Below are positions 36,070 to 48,500 of a stretch of 64,000 nt of DNA, piece by piece. The DNA comes from Pelodera strongyloides (Eukaryota > Nematoda > Chromadorea > Rhabditida > Rhabditidae). Under the pieces are notes generated by a model that saw only the letters and a list, made by a program, of their open reading frames with translations, searched no databases and was not told the origin of the DNA. The position numbers were made by a program, and so were the translations under genes. The stretch lies in contig JAANDG010000091.1 in NCBI GenBank assembly GCA_036852015.1, forward strand, positions 186,001 through 250,000, in the 5' to 3' direction. Position 1 is the stretch's first letter. Every line of letters starts with the position of its first letter.

Positions 36070-36955
36070 TTATTTACCACAATATTCAAAAAAAAAAAAT
36101 TTTTCATTATTTACCACAATATCCAGTGCAAGATAGCCCATATTGTATGGCTCGCCGTCAATTTTTCTCTGTGGAATAGGGTACTTTGTGACGTGATAGC
36201 AGCCCTAAATTTAAATAGTTTTGGTAAGTTTTGTATGTCATAAGAAAGAGACACTTGCGCAGTGCAGGCACGTACTTACGGAACTAATGCGCGAAAATAA
36301 ACATCAGTTTCAGGTATAGCACAGAAATAACATAAAGGCTCTTGCAATTAGATGTACGTTGACTTCTCTCATCGCGAGAAAAATGTGCTAGGTGATATAC
36401 ATGCAAGAACATAGTAATTCTCAATGATGCAATCAATGGAAGTAACAACCGAAGTCTCACCTTTATCGAAGCTCTGCAAGGGTTCAGAATTGCCAGATAT
36501 GGACTGATTGGGAATCGTTCGTCTTCTTCTCCTTTAACGTTGAATTCGCCGTCAGTGTTTGTCGTGTCTTCGCCAAGGAGGTCATTCCAGCCGACTAAAA
36601 TCTTTATTTTCATCTACGGAGCTATCTATTACTCAAAATTATTTTGTTGACAAGCGTTAATGTAAGAACGATGCCAAATGCACTATACCCTGAAAACAAC
36701 TAAGTAAGAAAATACAATTAATAGCTGAAATGTCCTAAAACCCAAAGGAGATTCAGGTCGCAGTGTTTTTCCAATAAACATGTAAGAAGAAACTTAGATT
36801 CAGTACTTACGCATATCGTAATCCCAAATTTGCACGCGTACATTTTCGATTCTTTTCTTTCCACAAATGAGTATACCATTGGCCTCTACTTTCTGTAGCT
36901 TGGCACTCACGGCGAGGGCACATATGAAGAGGGTTAATATAAGGAGAAATCTCAT
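36070..36955 (-). CDS. Transthyretin-like (TTR) secreted protein 1
   Basis: TTR-like proteins are small secreted nematode proteins of the transthyretin fold; some act in apoptotic-cell bridging, while most have unknown roles. Three exons (36811-36955, 36461-36594, 36070-36204) join in frame. The ATG follows AATTTCAG directly, the usual place of a trans-splice site. Residues 1-18 form a signal peptide ([18 protein letters not shown]), then KVEANGILICGKKR, VQIWDYDM, LLGEDTTNTDGEFNVKGEED, YLAILNPC and CYHVTKYPIPQRK, then YNMGYLALDIVV. The last residues (NNEKFFFFEYCGK) are read through a T12 run beside a 17-base direct repeat, so the C-terminus is probably altered. About 130 aa, normal for the family. 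Confidence 0.88.
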
Positions 36956-37849
36956 CTGAAATTTGTAGAAATCTGTAGTGGAGCTGAACTTGTCAACCTT
37001 GTCATATGAATATGATTATGATGATAAATTTGCTATTTTGTTATTTGTTCAAAGACAAAGAGACATCATTGTCAACTTGTCAGATCAAACCATCAAACAC
37101 CGGCTATGTACAAAGTTGTAGAAAATTGAATACGTTTGTGGTGCTTCAAGTTTGAACCATGCATTTATGGGTCAGAAAATACTGATTCATATATTATTGT
37201 TCGCCATGTCTACGCTTATTTTACAAACGTTATTTTGTGTTGTGACAAGTCTGCTATTTTGTTTTGTCTGCTGCTTATGGGAATGTGTTTTTTATGCCCT
37301 GCCCATGTTTGCGAATCGCACTGTGAAAATGCAAATGCCTGTTCGAGTCAATGTCAATTGACAAGGTCCCGCAGCGACTTTTGCATCTAGTATGGATCTA
37401 TTTCAAAATAGTACTGATCTATTTCAAATAGTACGCATCTAGTACGGATTGTTGCACTATGTCAAACGCGTACGTATGATACATTGTACATTGATGGCAT
37501 GGACGCATTTAAGTGCGACGCAGGACATTCATGGGCGAGAGAACCTCCAGTTTCTAGAACTACGTTTGTACTGCTGTTGTCGATCATTGACTGTTAACGT
37601 TAAACGAACTCACAATTTCAAAACATTTCAACAATATGCAGTTTTGTCAATATTTTCGTTGAAAATGAAAGAAAAGTCGTTACATTGCCTCAAATTCTAA
37701 CATGACATGGACAAACATCATCTCTTTATTCAAAAAAAACAATTTAAAAAAAAAATGGTCACAGTATACTTCAATCAATACGGCAGAGATTTGATCCATT
37801 CGTGGCATAATTCACTTTCACCATAGAACTAAAATAAAATAAAATAGAA
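36956..37849. other. Spacer between TTR-like genes 1 and 2
   Basis: No supported exon. TTTATT at about 37725-37730 (AATAAA on the minus strand) is a candidate polyadenylation signal for TTR-like gene 2. Near 37390-37450 a short direct repeat of ATCTATTTCAAATAGTAC type occurs. Confidence 0.45.
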
Positions 37850-38762
37850 CTAAGTAAAGAGAAACAATAGTTTGCACCGTACTACGTAGTTAGAAGGAGA
37901 AGGTGTCTTCCCGTGTAAATTATCCAGTTTCTGTGAATCAAGGAGAGTGAATCAGATCAAATGGTATGGCGTAATTAACTAATTTATATCCAATAGTAAA
38001 AGTTAGAAATGCACGCGACCCACGGAACTTACCTCCTTATTAAAATGATAAAGAATAAAAGATACCCAGTGATCGAGTATAATATTCTTCATATCGTACA
38101 CTCCGTCAAGCTTTTCTTTCGGAACGGAGTATTTGAGAATACGCCAACATGCCTGAGTAGGGAAACTTGAATGTTTCAGAAACAAATTCGAGGACAAAAC
38201 GAGATGTTTTGGCATAGATTTTGTTGACTGAATTCCCTCAGGAACTTATTATTAAGAAGGGAATACGAACTATAAGTTTGTCTGAACCTAAGAAAGAAAG
38301 AGGAGTGTAAACAGTCCACAATACGCCCTCTACGCTAAAGTCTAAAGTAGGAAATACTTACAGAATCGGTGACTCCGCATGTGTGTTTGATGGTGAGATA
38401 TGGTTCGATACTTCCAAATAGCTCATCTTCCTTGCCTCGCAACTCGAATTTTCCATCACTTTTCGTGTATCTGCTTGCAAGTTCATCATTTGGGTCGACT
38501 GGAAAACATGATCTTTATTTTCACATTTACTTTCACATTTCAGGTCGGTATTTCTCTCGTGAGCATACGGCATACGCATTTACTTCGCCATAACGGCGAA
38601 CATCAGCTAAATGTCAAGTTCCTTACGTAAATCGTATTCCCACAGTCGTACTTCTGCCTCCTCCATGCCTTTTTCGTTGCACAGAAGAATACCCTTTACA
38701 GTAATTGTTTCTGCACGGAAAACGGGCTGAGCGCAGAGGCAGAGCGTTACAATCAACAACAT
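37850..38762 (-). CDS. Transthyretin-like (TTR) secreted protein 2
   Basis: Four exons (38627-38762, 38362-38498, 38033-38152, 37850-37930) join in frame. The signal peptide is MLLIVTLCLCAQPVFRA. Family landmarks: ITVKGILLCNEKG, EVRLWEYDL, LDPNDELASRYTKSDGKFEL, GSIEPYLTIKHTC, CWRILKYSVPKEKLDGVYDM. The exon phases (1, 0, 0) equal those of the third copy, which supports tandem duplication. The C-terminus after the last conserved strand (HFNKE then KLDNLHGKTPSPSNYVVRC) is longer and unlike its neighbours. It is the most diverged of the three. Confidence 0.82.
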
Positions 38763-39067
38763 GGATGCAGCTCGTTATGATCTAATAATAAGATTATTTT
38801 GATTCAATTGCAAATTGAAAGGTAACACAGATTTCTTATCTATCTATATGTAACGTAGAAAATTTAAACAACTAAAGTAGTTGATGTTATCTAAGGACAA
38901 ATAATGGCATAGAAACCGCTGAGTGGGCATTTCGTTTAGTTTTCCTCTAAAATGCAATCAATGAAAGATCTTTGAATGAAGGAAAAGCTTCCATGAAATA
39001 ACTAATCAATAACCACAGGCACACATGAGCTTAATCATGAGAAAATTGGTGGGAAAGTATATAAACA

Positions 39068-39250
39068 TTAAAGCGAAATACCGGCCGGGTTTTGGAACAC
39101 ATTGAGTAGACCAGCATGCTTATGCCGCTTATGCAAATGAACAAAAATTAGAATAAAAAAATCGAGCTAAATTTCGAGCAAATTAGCATAGATAAGTAAG
39201 AATTCAGTTGTCCACGATGCGTTTCAAAACCGGCCGGTATTTCGCTTTAA
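39068..39250. mobile_element. TTAA MITE (CCGGCCGG family)
   Basis: TTAAAGCGAAATACCGGCC to GGCCGGTATTTCGCTTTAA, with the AATCGAGCTAAATTTCGAGC core. A near-canonical full-length copy of 183 bases. Confidence 0.92.
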
Positions 39251-39793
39251 TGCTTGACTTTTTTCGTGGCGATGTTTTGAGATCATCTTCCGCATGGGAA
39301 AACCCATGTTTATACATTCATGCATGTCATTTTACGACAACAAATGAAGAAAAGCAGCGTCCAAGGAAATTCGGTTTACCGACATCGTTGTTAGTTCAAA
39401 CTTTACGTATTTATTTTGTCGATTGCCAGTGTTTCACAAGATACGTGAATTACTTGTACTGAACGAAGATGCCTGTTGTTTTCAACTACTCTTGATCATA
39501 AATCAATTAACCTTTCAGAAGGCCGATCCAATCTAAATGCTGTGCTTGTTTACTGTTCACAAGTTCACATTAGTAGTGAACAACTTTGAGCAAGAACTAA
39601 TATCGAACAATAAATAGCATTTTAGAAAAACAGCTGCTCCTTCCTGCGAACTTTCTAACAATAACAAGTCAGCACTTGGATGGTACAGAAACGGCGAAGT
39701 AAACAGTGAGTTTAAATTACAAGTGAAAGGTCTTTTGACTTGTACACAGTTCTTTCACCGACATGTTAGCTGAACGAGTATTTTTGTCTCCAA

Positions 39794-39978
39794 TTAAAGC
39801 GAAATACCTTTCGCTTTTTTAAACGCATCTGGACAACTGAATTCTTACGTATTTATGTTAATTTACTCGAATTTAGCTCAATTTTTATTCCAATTTATGG
39901 TCATTTGCATACGCTGCATAAGAATGCCGGTGTGATGTGTTCGATGTGTTTCAAAAACCGGCCGGTATTTCGCTTTAA
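39794..39978. mobile_element. TTAA MITE (CCGGCCGG family)
   Basis: TTAAAGCGAAATACCTTTCG at the left, GGCCGGTATTTCGCTTTAA at the right. The core is in inverse orientation (TCGAATTTAGCTCAATTT) relative to the preceding copy. Confidence 0.9.
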
Positions 39979-40315
39979 CAGAACCAATTACTTATTCACA
40001 ACACGTGAAAGTAGCAGACAGTAAGCTTCCAAAGTACGTTACACCCAGTAATGACTGCATATTCAAATTTGCATCCTTTCTTCACTTACAAAGTTTCGTT
40101 TTCTAAATCGTACGACTGTGCACTGTGTATGTGTAGTACCTCCAGATCAAATCAGAAATATATATGAGTTGAAATTATCATGCGTTGTACTAGTGACAAT
40201 GAAAAAAATACGATGATTGAATAAAAGAGGTTTATTAACAAAAGAAAGTGTATATGAGAGTCGGTTAAAATTCGGATATCATAAATTTACGAAAATAGTT
40301 CCATGGCTTTGCGAT

Positions 40316-41382
40316 TTATGGGCACTTTTCCTTCTCTCCGTGGACCTGAAAAATGATTTATTGTAAGTTAATTGCGGGGGTTGGACATATGGATTGTGAT
40401 AGTAATGGCTTGTGATGATTGTGATAACATTGTCACTACTTAAGCAGTTTCTCACAGAAGCCTTTGAAGTTATTTTTTTTCCACAAATTCATCGAACGTT
40501 TTATCAGTGTACTTTGACTTTTCGATTCTATTATTCCTTCAATTTATTTAGCAAGATGTGCTACGTCTACGGGTTTATGAGCACTGTTGCTTACCTATTC
40601 TCATCATATAAATCCTATTGTAAGCTACAGTACCTTAATGTCGAGGGAGACGTAGGTCATATCGTAGGTGGAGTCGATCTTGTCCTGGGGCACCACATAC
40701 TCACCAATGCGCTGGCAGCCCTGTAATAAACAAAGTTGATATTCGTCTGTCAATATCGCTGGATCAACACCAACGTACAAAAATGCATATGATAAGAATA
40801 AAAATTTTGTACCCCAGCGAATCCTAGTTAAAGAAGGAAGTAACGTTCAAAACATGCTAAAACCCTACCTAACACACCGCCTAAAATACCTTATGAAAGC
40901 AGATTTTAAGAAGTTGATGAGAAATAAAAACGCACGGGCTTGGATGGGTTGCAAGTGTGGGTGATTTTGATGAAGGGTTCGATCTTGCCAACTTCGTCCT
41001 CTCCGCCCTTCAGCTCGAACTCGCCCTCGGAATCGGTGTGCATCTCGGCGAGCAGGTCGTTGGGGTCAACTAGAATCATAAATTAGAATATGTCTAGTTA
41101 GATTTGGAAATTATGGTAAGATCGGCTAACAGTACCCCATGAAACCAGTACAATAGCTTGAAATTAATTTTCGTTTGGCCATTTGCAAACAGGGGGACGT
41201 GACTTTCATTTCGTTTCTTCAAACATTGTTAACTTACGAGTATCGCGGTCCCAGAGCTGGACCAAGGCATTGGCCAACCTCTTCTTGTTGCAAATAGCAA
41301 CTCCCCTTACGGTCACGTTCTGCATCTTGGCAGAAACGGCCAGAGCACAGATAGCGAGAGCCAGAATAGCCAGTAGTCTCAT
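40316..41382 (-). CDS. Transthyretin-like (TTR) secreted protein 3
   Basis: Four exons (41238-41382, 40936-41069, 40634-40720, 40316-40345) join in frame to a canonical family member of about 130 aa. The ATG directly follows GTTTCAG. Signal peptide [18 protein letters not shown], then [85 protein letters not shown] and the usual ending VHGEKEKC followed by P. All four family cysteines are present. Coding sequence is GC-rich and codon-biased (GAG, AAG, CTC, ATC) compared with the other two, suggesting high expression. Minus-strand AATAAA lies about 80 bases past the stop. Confidence 0.93.
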
Positions 41383-43648
41383 CTGAAACTTCGGTATTTA
41401 GGACAGTAAATCAATAAATGATAAATCTATAATAACATCAGCAGAGAGATAAGAGTCAAGAAAGATGCACAGCATTGAATATAAATGAAAGGTTTATGAA
41501 GGATAGTGAAAAAAAACATGACTAGCTGGCTTATATGAATATTTTCAATAGTTTGAAAGTAAGCCACTGTTCCGCGCAAAACTAGCACTCAGCGCTGGAA
41601 TTTGCCAGCTCGTCAAAGCCAGTTATTTCTCGATAATAGTCATAATAGCGCTCCATGAGTCACAGACTATTCATTTCAAATAGGCTGATCAATTATGTGC
41701 AATTTATAAACGGTTCTGTGTGGTTGACTAGGAGGTAAACGGTTTTATATGATTGGGTAGGTAGGAGACTAAAATAGTCCACATCAACGAGGAGAAACCT
41801 TAATTTCGATAAGTCAGCGGTAAAACAACATTTTATGGATTTAGGTGCAAAATTCGGCATAAGATGCTGATATTCAACTATGAGCTATGATTCGCCTTAT
41901 ATTTTCTCTTTTATAATAATTTTGCGCCAGACATCGCGCAATTAATCACCAATAACATAACATAACTGATGAGTAACGTTTTCTGTGACACTTTTCTTTC
42001 GGCAAAAAATGTTTCTCAAAACATATGCCGCTATGGAAAGTAAAAATCTACACGCATTACAGGTCTGAATACTTGCCATTAGAAAAGGCGTATGCTTCAA
42101 CTTACAATTTTCTAAATATAATTTAAGAAATTCAAAGAACCTAAACAAATAATATAAGTCTGAAGTGCTGGAAGGATCCACATCGAATCAGTAGCTTCGA
42201 CTAAAATACGTTTGAGAGCTTCGTACCCCTGAACAGTTGTTGTGTATCGACAAAAGTCCGCCCCCAAATCTTGGGCAATGCCACTTGGGTAATTAATGGT
42301 AGACCATTAAGCCATGTCAAGGCCATTGAATCGGGCAATTAATCCACAGTCCCATTAGGACCCATATCTTTAAAGCGATAAACACAATCCCGACGTTGTA
42401 CACTAGCAATAGTGTACCATGCTGGAAACGGGAAAACGTAATTCTGCCTCAAATTCGAGTGACAAGCTTGATTGAAAATGAAAGGTAAGCAAATGTCCTA
42501 TCGTTTGGACATTATTACGGACAAGCAAGCAGTTTTCTAATGATTCTGGAAACTCATTATAACATATACATGTTGAAGCTCATTATCATTGTGTTCTAAA
42601 GCCTTCTTTCTATGCCGGTTTTCGACACTAAAGTGTAGGTACTTACACTTAGGTTATCAGACTGTCTCAGTCAGGTAAACAGTGCGATTTCGAGCCATGC
42701 GAGAGCCTGAACCTGAACTTGAACTATAGATGTACGTATGTTGTGCAACTGCATTGCAATGTACTCTGCATTCCACGCTGCAGTGTGGAATATTGTGGTT
42801 TATTTTTTATTCGAATCATGCTCGTTAATAAATGGATGACAGTATTGCAGTTATTCAACAACGTTTCAAAAACAGGATGTTATACCGCTTTAAATGTTTA
42901 TGAGACTCTTATCGTTAGAGCGCACCAATCTACCCTTTAACTATTTGCCTCTGAATTCAGTCTCTAACAGACCATTCTTTTACTGGACTGGACGCTCTTT
43001 CAATAAAACAATGAGAAAAATTTTTCGCTCTTTTTTGTCGTTAATTAAACATTTTCAAATGAATGAATGGTAAGGACACGTTGGTCACTCTTCCAAAAAG
43101 TATTAATATATTTTTCGTGACTCAACGGCGCCACATGCTTTTTGTTGTGTCGAAGAAAGTACAAAAACAAAAGTTTGAGCCCAGTGTAACAGAACAGATG
43201 CACGGTATAGATGATATGAAGAAATCAAAAAAGAAAATAACTTGAACACAATTTGTCTGATGACTCATAATGTTTATTCCTCATACATGTTTATTCCTTA
43301 ACCGTGGATTTGTTGTTTGAATAGTTGCCAACTATCCATATACATCGGCTCTACAGTATTATACCTTTTCTGAAATACATATTGTTGTACGATTCAGAAT
43401 CGAAAACGTAGAGTATCGTGTTATATTAAAATGACATGATCAATTTTCTTTCTCTACATTTACTATTAATTTTATGTTAAATGACCCGTTTATCCGATTT
43501 CTACTTTTCCATATATACATTTTTGGTTTTTCTTATTAATTGAGATAATATGAAACTGGGACGCACAATGGGACGAATGTCTTACCAGCGTTCTTTGTCG
43601 CAAATTTAGCTATTGAAATCTGTTCCGCGATCATGACAGACAGGTTGT
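41383..43648. other. Intergenic region upstream of TTR-like gene 3
   Basis: Just over 2.2 kb without supported exons. Near 42370-42895 are decayed relatives of the TTAA MITEs (TTTAAAGCGATAAACACAAT and ATGTTATACCGCTTTAAATG). Confidence 0.45.
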
Positions 43649-43720
43649 GCGTTCGTGGTGTAATGGTTAGCATGGATGCCTTCCAAGCATTCGACGGGGG
43701 TTCGATTCCCCCCGAACGCA
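43649..43720 (+). tRNA. tRNA-Gly (TCC)
   Basis: A 72-base cloverleaf. The acceptor strand GCGTTCG pairs with CGAACGC; the D arm is GGTGTAATGGTTAGCAT; the anticodon loop CTTCCAA has anticodon TCC (reads GGA); the T arm is GGGGGTTCGATTCCCCC. The D-arm and T-arm sequences are those of eukaryotic tRNA-Gly. No intron, and no CCA encoded. Confidence 0.96.
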
Positions 43721-43859
43721 GAGCTTTTGCCACAGCTCTACTTTCGGTTTTCGCTGCATTCCTTTTTTTCTTGTATGAGATTTTTCATGCGGCTTATTTC
43801 AATTGCAGTCGACACAAATGTTAGAACTATTCCTTTATTATTCACAAACATATAAGCAA

Positions 43860-45090
43860 CGCTAAAGCTATTTGTAAACTGCAACAATAAGAACAAATAA
43901 AGCTATTGTAAAAACATCAACAAACATCCTACGTATATGGTCCAATCGTGTGAAAGTACATAGTAGCGAGCGATGAAAACAATGAGTATCAACTAAAATG
44001 GAACGGAAATACTCTTGCCCAATTATTCGCATATAATTAAAATCAATGAACATGATTAGCAGTGATATGGGCAGTTATTTAAATAATATGGAAAGGTGGC
44101 GGTAATGATAATTATCTATTTTATCTAACATATCTATTTTATCAATCCCTAACCTATCATGAGTCGCATATTCTCATCTGACGAGAATCGTAGAAGGCGT
44201 GAGAACATTTGGTAAGTCTCAGTTACTCATTTTTCAGCGAAACGTCGCAAAATCGCTCGAAATGAAACCAATAGTTGCTAAATGTAAGCGAATGCGAATA
44301 AAAATAATAATGTTCATTCCCAACACTAACGATAAGGAGAAACCCAAAGTTTTCTTCCTGTTTACACCAACAAAGCGATGTTCATTAAAGCGAAATACCG
44401 CCGGTTTTTGAAACGCATCGTGGGTGTCTTCATCCTTAGGTTAGGCAGATTTTGAAAATGAGCATCTTATTATTTTTACTGGTCTTTTGTTTTGTATGCA
44501 CGAAACGAAATAGAATATCTAAGGCTATAAAACGAGAATCGGACCAAATTCACAAACATATAACGTTAAGCTACAACATAAGAATTAAGAACAAATAAAG
44601 CTATTTGTAAATTATTCAAATTGTCCAATTTATTGAAAACATAACGACCGATGAAAACAAGTAACAAACTAAAATGGAACAGAAATAATCTGCCTATTGT
44701 AATTCACATTGTCCATTTTATATCCATTAACGATGAAACAAAGTATCAAACTGGAACAGAAATTTGCCCAATTATGCGCATAAAATTAAATTTATATGAT
44801 AGCAGTGATATGGGCATTATTTAAATAATTGGAAAGGTGGCGGTAATGATTTTATTTATCTACCATCAATTTTTCAAACGATCGGAAGGCGTGAAACATT
44901 TGGTAAGTCTCAGTTACTCATTTTTCAGCGAAACTCGCAAAATCGCTCGAAATGAAACCAATAGTTGCAAATGGCATTCCCAACACTAACGATAAGGAGA
45001 AACCCAAAGTTTTCTTCCTGTTTACACAACAAGCGATGTTCATTAAAGCGAAATACCGCCGGTTTTTGAAACGCATCGAACAATTTTTGA
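43860..45090. repeat. Local duplication, two copies of about 550 bp
   Basis: The segment from about 43868 to 44430 recurs from about 44570 to 45085. Shared blocks include CAGTGATATGGGCA, GGAAAGGTGGCGGTAATGAT, AACATTTGGTAAGTCTCAGTTACTC and AACCCAAAGTTTTCTTCCTG. Each copy ends in a CCGGCCGG-family MITE (44385 truncated, 45043-45195 complete), so the MITE was present before the duplication. Confidence 0.82.
44385..44430. mobile_element. TTAA MITE fragment
   Basis: TTAAAGCGAAATACCGCCGG and TTTTTGAAACGCATCGTG at the end of the first duplicate; the rest of the element is missing. Confidence 0.75.
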
Positions 45091-45195
45091 ATAAATGAAC
45101 ATAATTGGAATAAAAAAGTCGAATAAATTGGCATAAATACATAAGAATTCAGTTGTAAACGATGCGCTTCAAAAAAGGCCGGTATTTCGCTTTAA
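45043..45195. mobile_element. TTAA MITE (CCGGCCGG family)
   Basis: TTAAAGCGAAATACCGCCGG to GGCCGGTATTTCGCTTTAA, slightly shortened interior. At the end of the second duplicate. Confidence 0.88.
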
Positions 45196-45550
45196 ACTAG
45201 ATAAAAATTCGAATAATATCCTCCATGGAGTTGCTTCTATTCAGAAAATTAAGGAAAATCTCTGTCTCGCAGTGCTGTACGAGTTGTACTATTTCCTGAA
45301 AAGCATTTTCATGGCCTCGTTATTTTGAAGGCAATTACAACTGCTAATTGTACACTGACGAAACTTGACGTGCAAGCCGCTTGACAACGGCGTACAGCGT
45401 GCATTTGGCAACGTGGTGGCGTGCAAAAATGCACGCGAAACGGTACGGCGTGCAAATTGCCCGCCGATACCACGCCGCTTGCACGCCAATTTTCTCGTTG
45501 TAAGATAATGCAATAAGGACTCTCAAAGTATAACGACGACGTGGGGTAAA

Positions 45551-48500
45551 TCATCTCTGCGCGCCCCGACACGGCTCACCGGTTGCTGTAACTCTTGATT
45601 CACATAATGCGTATTACCTTGCTGAACTGATATTGAATTGATTTTAACTGCTTTCGCTCGAAATTGCTCTGCGAATCCTTTATTAAATAGAATGGTAATC
45701 AACCTGAAATCGAAAAGTATGAAAATTATGTAAAGCAAATACTAGCCGTAATAAAGACAATAAATCATATCAATGTGTGTGTCCCCTGTTAATATTTTCG
45801 GGGCGTTTACCAACGTATTCATTTATTGTTTTCTTGTTTTGAGCTTTATTTCGTTTCTTGAACGCTACTTCTGAACTTGAACGTCTGTTCTTCTGGCTTC
45901 TGAACTTTGACTACTGAATTGATATATTGCACCTACTTCCCATATAAGTCTCGCACTTGCTTTAGTAATAAAAAAGAGCGCCTTGGTGTCGATTTACTTG
46001 GTCTTTAGTAATTTGCAGATGCAAATTCTCTAGACATTTAAAAAAAACATTTAATATCAAATCATTTACCCATCGACTGCATGCATTGCAGCCCAGCTGT
46101 AGGTACTCATAAAGAACTGCAATAGTCGGCCCTCGACGTAATTTACTAGGAATAAGTTTAGGAGTAGTTCCACGATATACGCAAACCCTTGAAGGCAAGC
46201 CTTAAAGGATCGCAGTCACTACAAAATCGTTGTTTTTCTTCGAGTTTACTTGTATTTAGTAAAGAATAGAGACAAATACTTTACCAAAACCGAATAATTT
46301 GAATTCCAACTCAGGGAGTGAACAAGTAGAAAAGTAGTTCTACTTAACTACCGCAGGATCACGAAACGTGTTCATGCAGCTGCTTCCCGATCGGGAGTAT
46401 GCAAATTATTTCGGCAAATATCTGCATATTATATCTTTACATATATACTGCAAGGGTCTGCAGGCATATCACTACACGTTTCATAATCCCGCGGTAGTTA
46501 AGTAGAACTACTTTTCTACTTGTTCACTCCCTGAGTTGGAATTCAAATTATTCGGTTTTGGTAATGTATTTTTCTTTATTCTTTACTAAACTAAACAAGT
46601 CGAAGCAAAATGATGATTTTGGAGTGACTGCGATCCTTTAAGAAACTTGTGTATTTTTTGAACAATCAGTGCCTTTCATTTTGCTAATACTACATGAGCA
46701 TAGCCATATCATTTCCGCTGCCTATCCTATAATTACCATTATCTACTGTTATATTAAATACTTAATTACAATAATTTACAATTTTGTGCGACTGAACTGG
46801 ACAAGGAACAAGTGCATTCAGCATAAAGTACGAGTACGGTAGCCTTGCATTTTTTAGTTTTTTGCACTTATAAAACAAGCAGTTCAATTGCTAACAGGGG
46901 CTTGTACATTGTTTCTCGCTCACATCAACTCATGGAGCAAAATATGCACCTGAATAAAGAAGTTGATCTCGTCTTGCCGTCGTCGATTTTGCGATTCCGC
47001 GTTGACACTATCAGCCAACTGGAAATACACAAACGAGATGTAAAAGCGGTAGAGATTTTTTTTCGTCAAATTACCGGAACCAGGGGTTAACTGTGACAAA
47101 ACCTCTGCGGAACATGTCAAAAGCAAACACTGAATCTGTATTTTCACCCTCGAATAAAGGTGCACGCTCTTGAAGCGTAAGACAATTTTAATTTTAATTA
47201 ATTTACTCGCTTGGTGAGAGACTGGAGAGGTAGCACCAACCGAATACGTCATACAATTAGCATAATCATATGTGTAGATATTGCAAATGAAGATGGAATT
47301 AAGCATACTAGGATGCAGATTACGTAAGCACACTAAATGCCGTTGATCGTAGATAAAAATCCGGTTAACTCACCAGGCGCGACGAAAGACGAACTTTTAT
47401 GAAAGTAATTGTGTCGAGGATCACCATAATCACCACAACAATGTAGTATCTTTTGGCAAGATATTGGCTGCAAATGGGATGTGCAGTAGAGCCTTTTCGC
47501 TAGATACGTACACTGACAAAACTCGGATCGTGTGCGGCGAAACCCTGACGCGAAGGTTTCGCGCTGCGAAGGGTGGCATAAAAAGGAGAAGCGGCGACCT
47601 TTCCCTAGCTTCGCCAGGTTTCGCGAAAAAGGGCGTGCATTAGTTGGCTCACTTTGTGAGCGTCTGGAGAAGACTAGGCCCGGTACGCGGTAAGATGTTT
47701 TATTTCTTTTTTTTTCCGCCGCGCACTATCTGTGTTTCGGGTTATACGAACTACTATTACGTTCAATCCTGCATTAACAAACACAAAGTACGCTTTTGCC
47801 TTTTATACTTGCAACAACCGGTGCAGAAGCATAATAGAGTAACTACAATTCGCACTGTCATATCAGCAGGTTTTTGCTTTATTTATTTTTATATTTGTTT
47901 CCCTTTTACAGTTCCTACTGAATGACGAAAACTCTCACTCAATAATAAAGAAGCAAATTGATGTTTCGTAAAATTTATAATTCCAACGTTCATCCGTGTA
48001 GTACATCTTGCAGTCGGCTGTAATTTTATCAGTATAAAATTATAAACAAAGAAAAACTTTAATTAGTGCGTGGAAACACCAAACGACCAAACCAAATATC
48101 CGTTATTCATTTATGTCCGTTGGCTATGACACAGGTGGAAAAATAAGCAGCTTTCAAGTTGTAAAGAGAATAATGGCCGGTGCAACTTCCAACATTGTGA
48201 ACTGTGATCTGTGTGGTTTTGAACCCCAAAATTAACACGCTGTTTATTTTTACACTTACTTATGGTTAAGAAAATAAATGTTCTGCTCACCAACAATAAA
48301 TGTGAAAATTGATGGGACGATAGCGACAATCCAACATGAATATGCCATGATCATAGTGTTTCTTTGCGTGAAGAGAAAAGAATACTGCATTGGGAAGCAG
48401 ATAGCCGCCACACGATTTACGGCAATGACTAGATGACTGAAATATGACATACACAAATAAATACACATTGGTGTACTGTACACTGAACTCCGTGGTAGCG

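Larger units (their letters stand above)
38763..40315. other. Spacer between TTR-like genes 2 and 3
   Basis: Contains two TTAA MITEs (39068-39250 and 39794-39978), a candidate minus-strand AATAAA at 40231-40236 for TTR-like gene 3, and otherwise AT-rich DNA without exons. Confidence 0.5.

Noticed and set aside
41183..41386. Plus-strand frame of 67 codons
   Set aside because: Antisense to exon 1 of TTR-like gene 3, which has a signal peptide and a clean splice donor.
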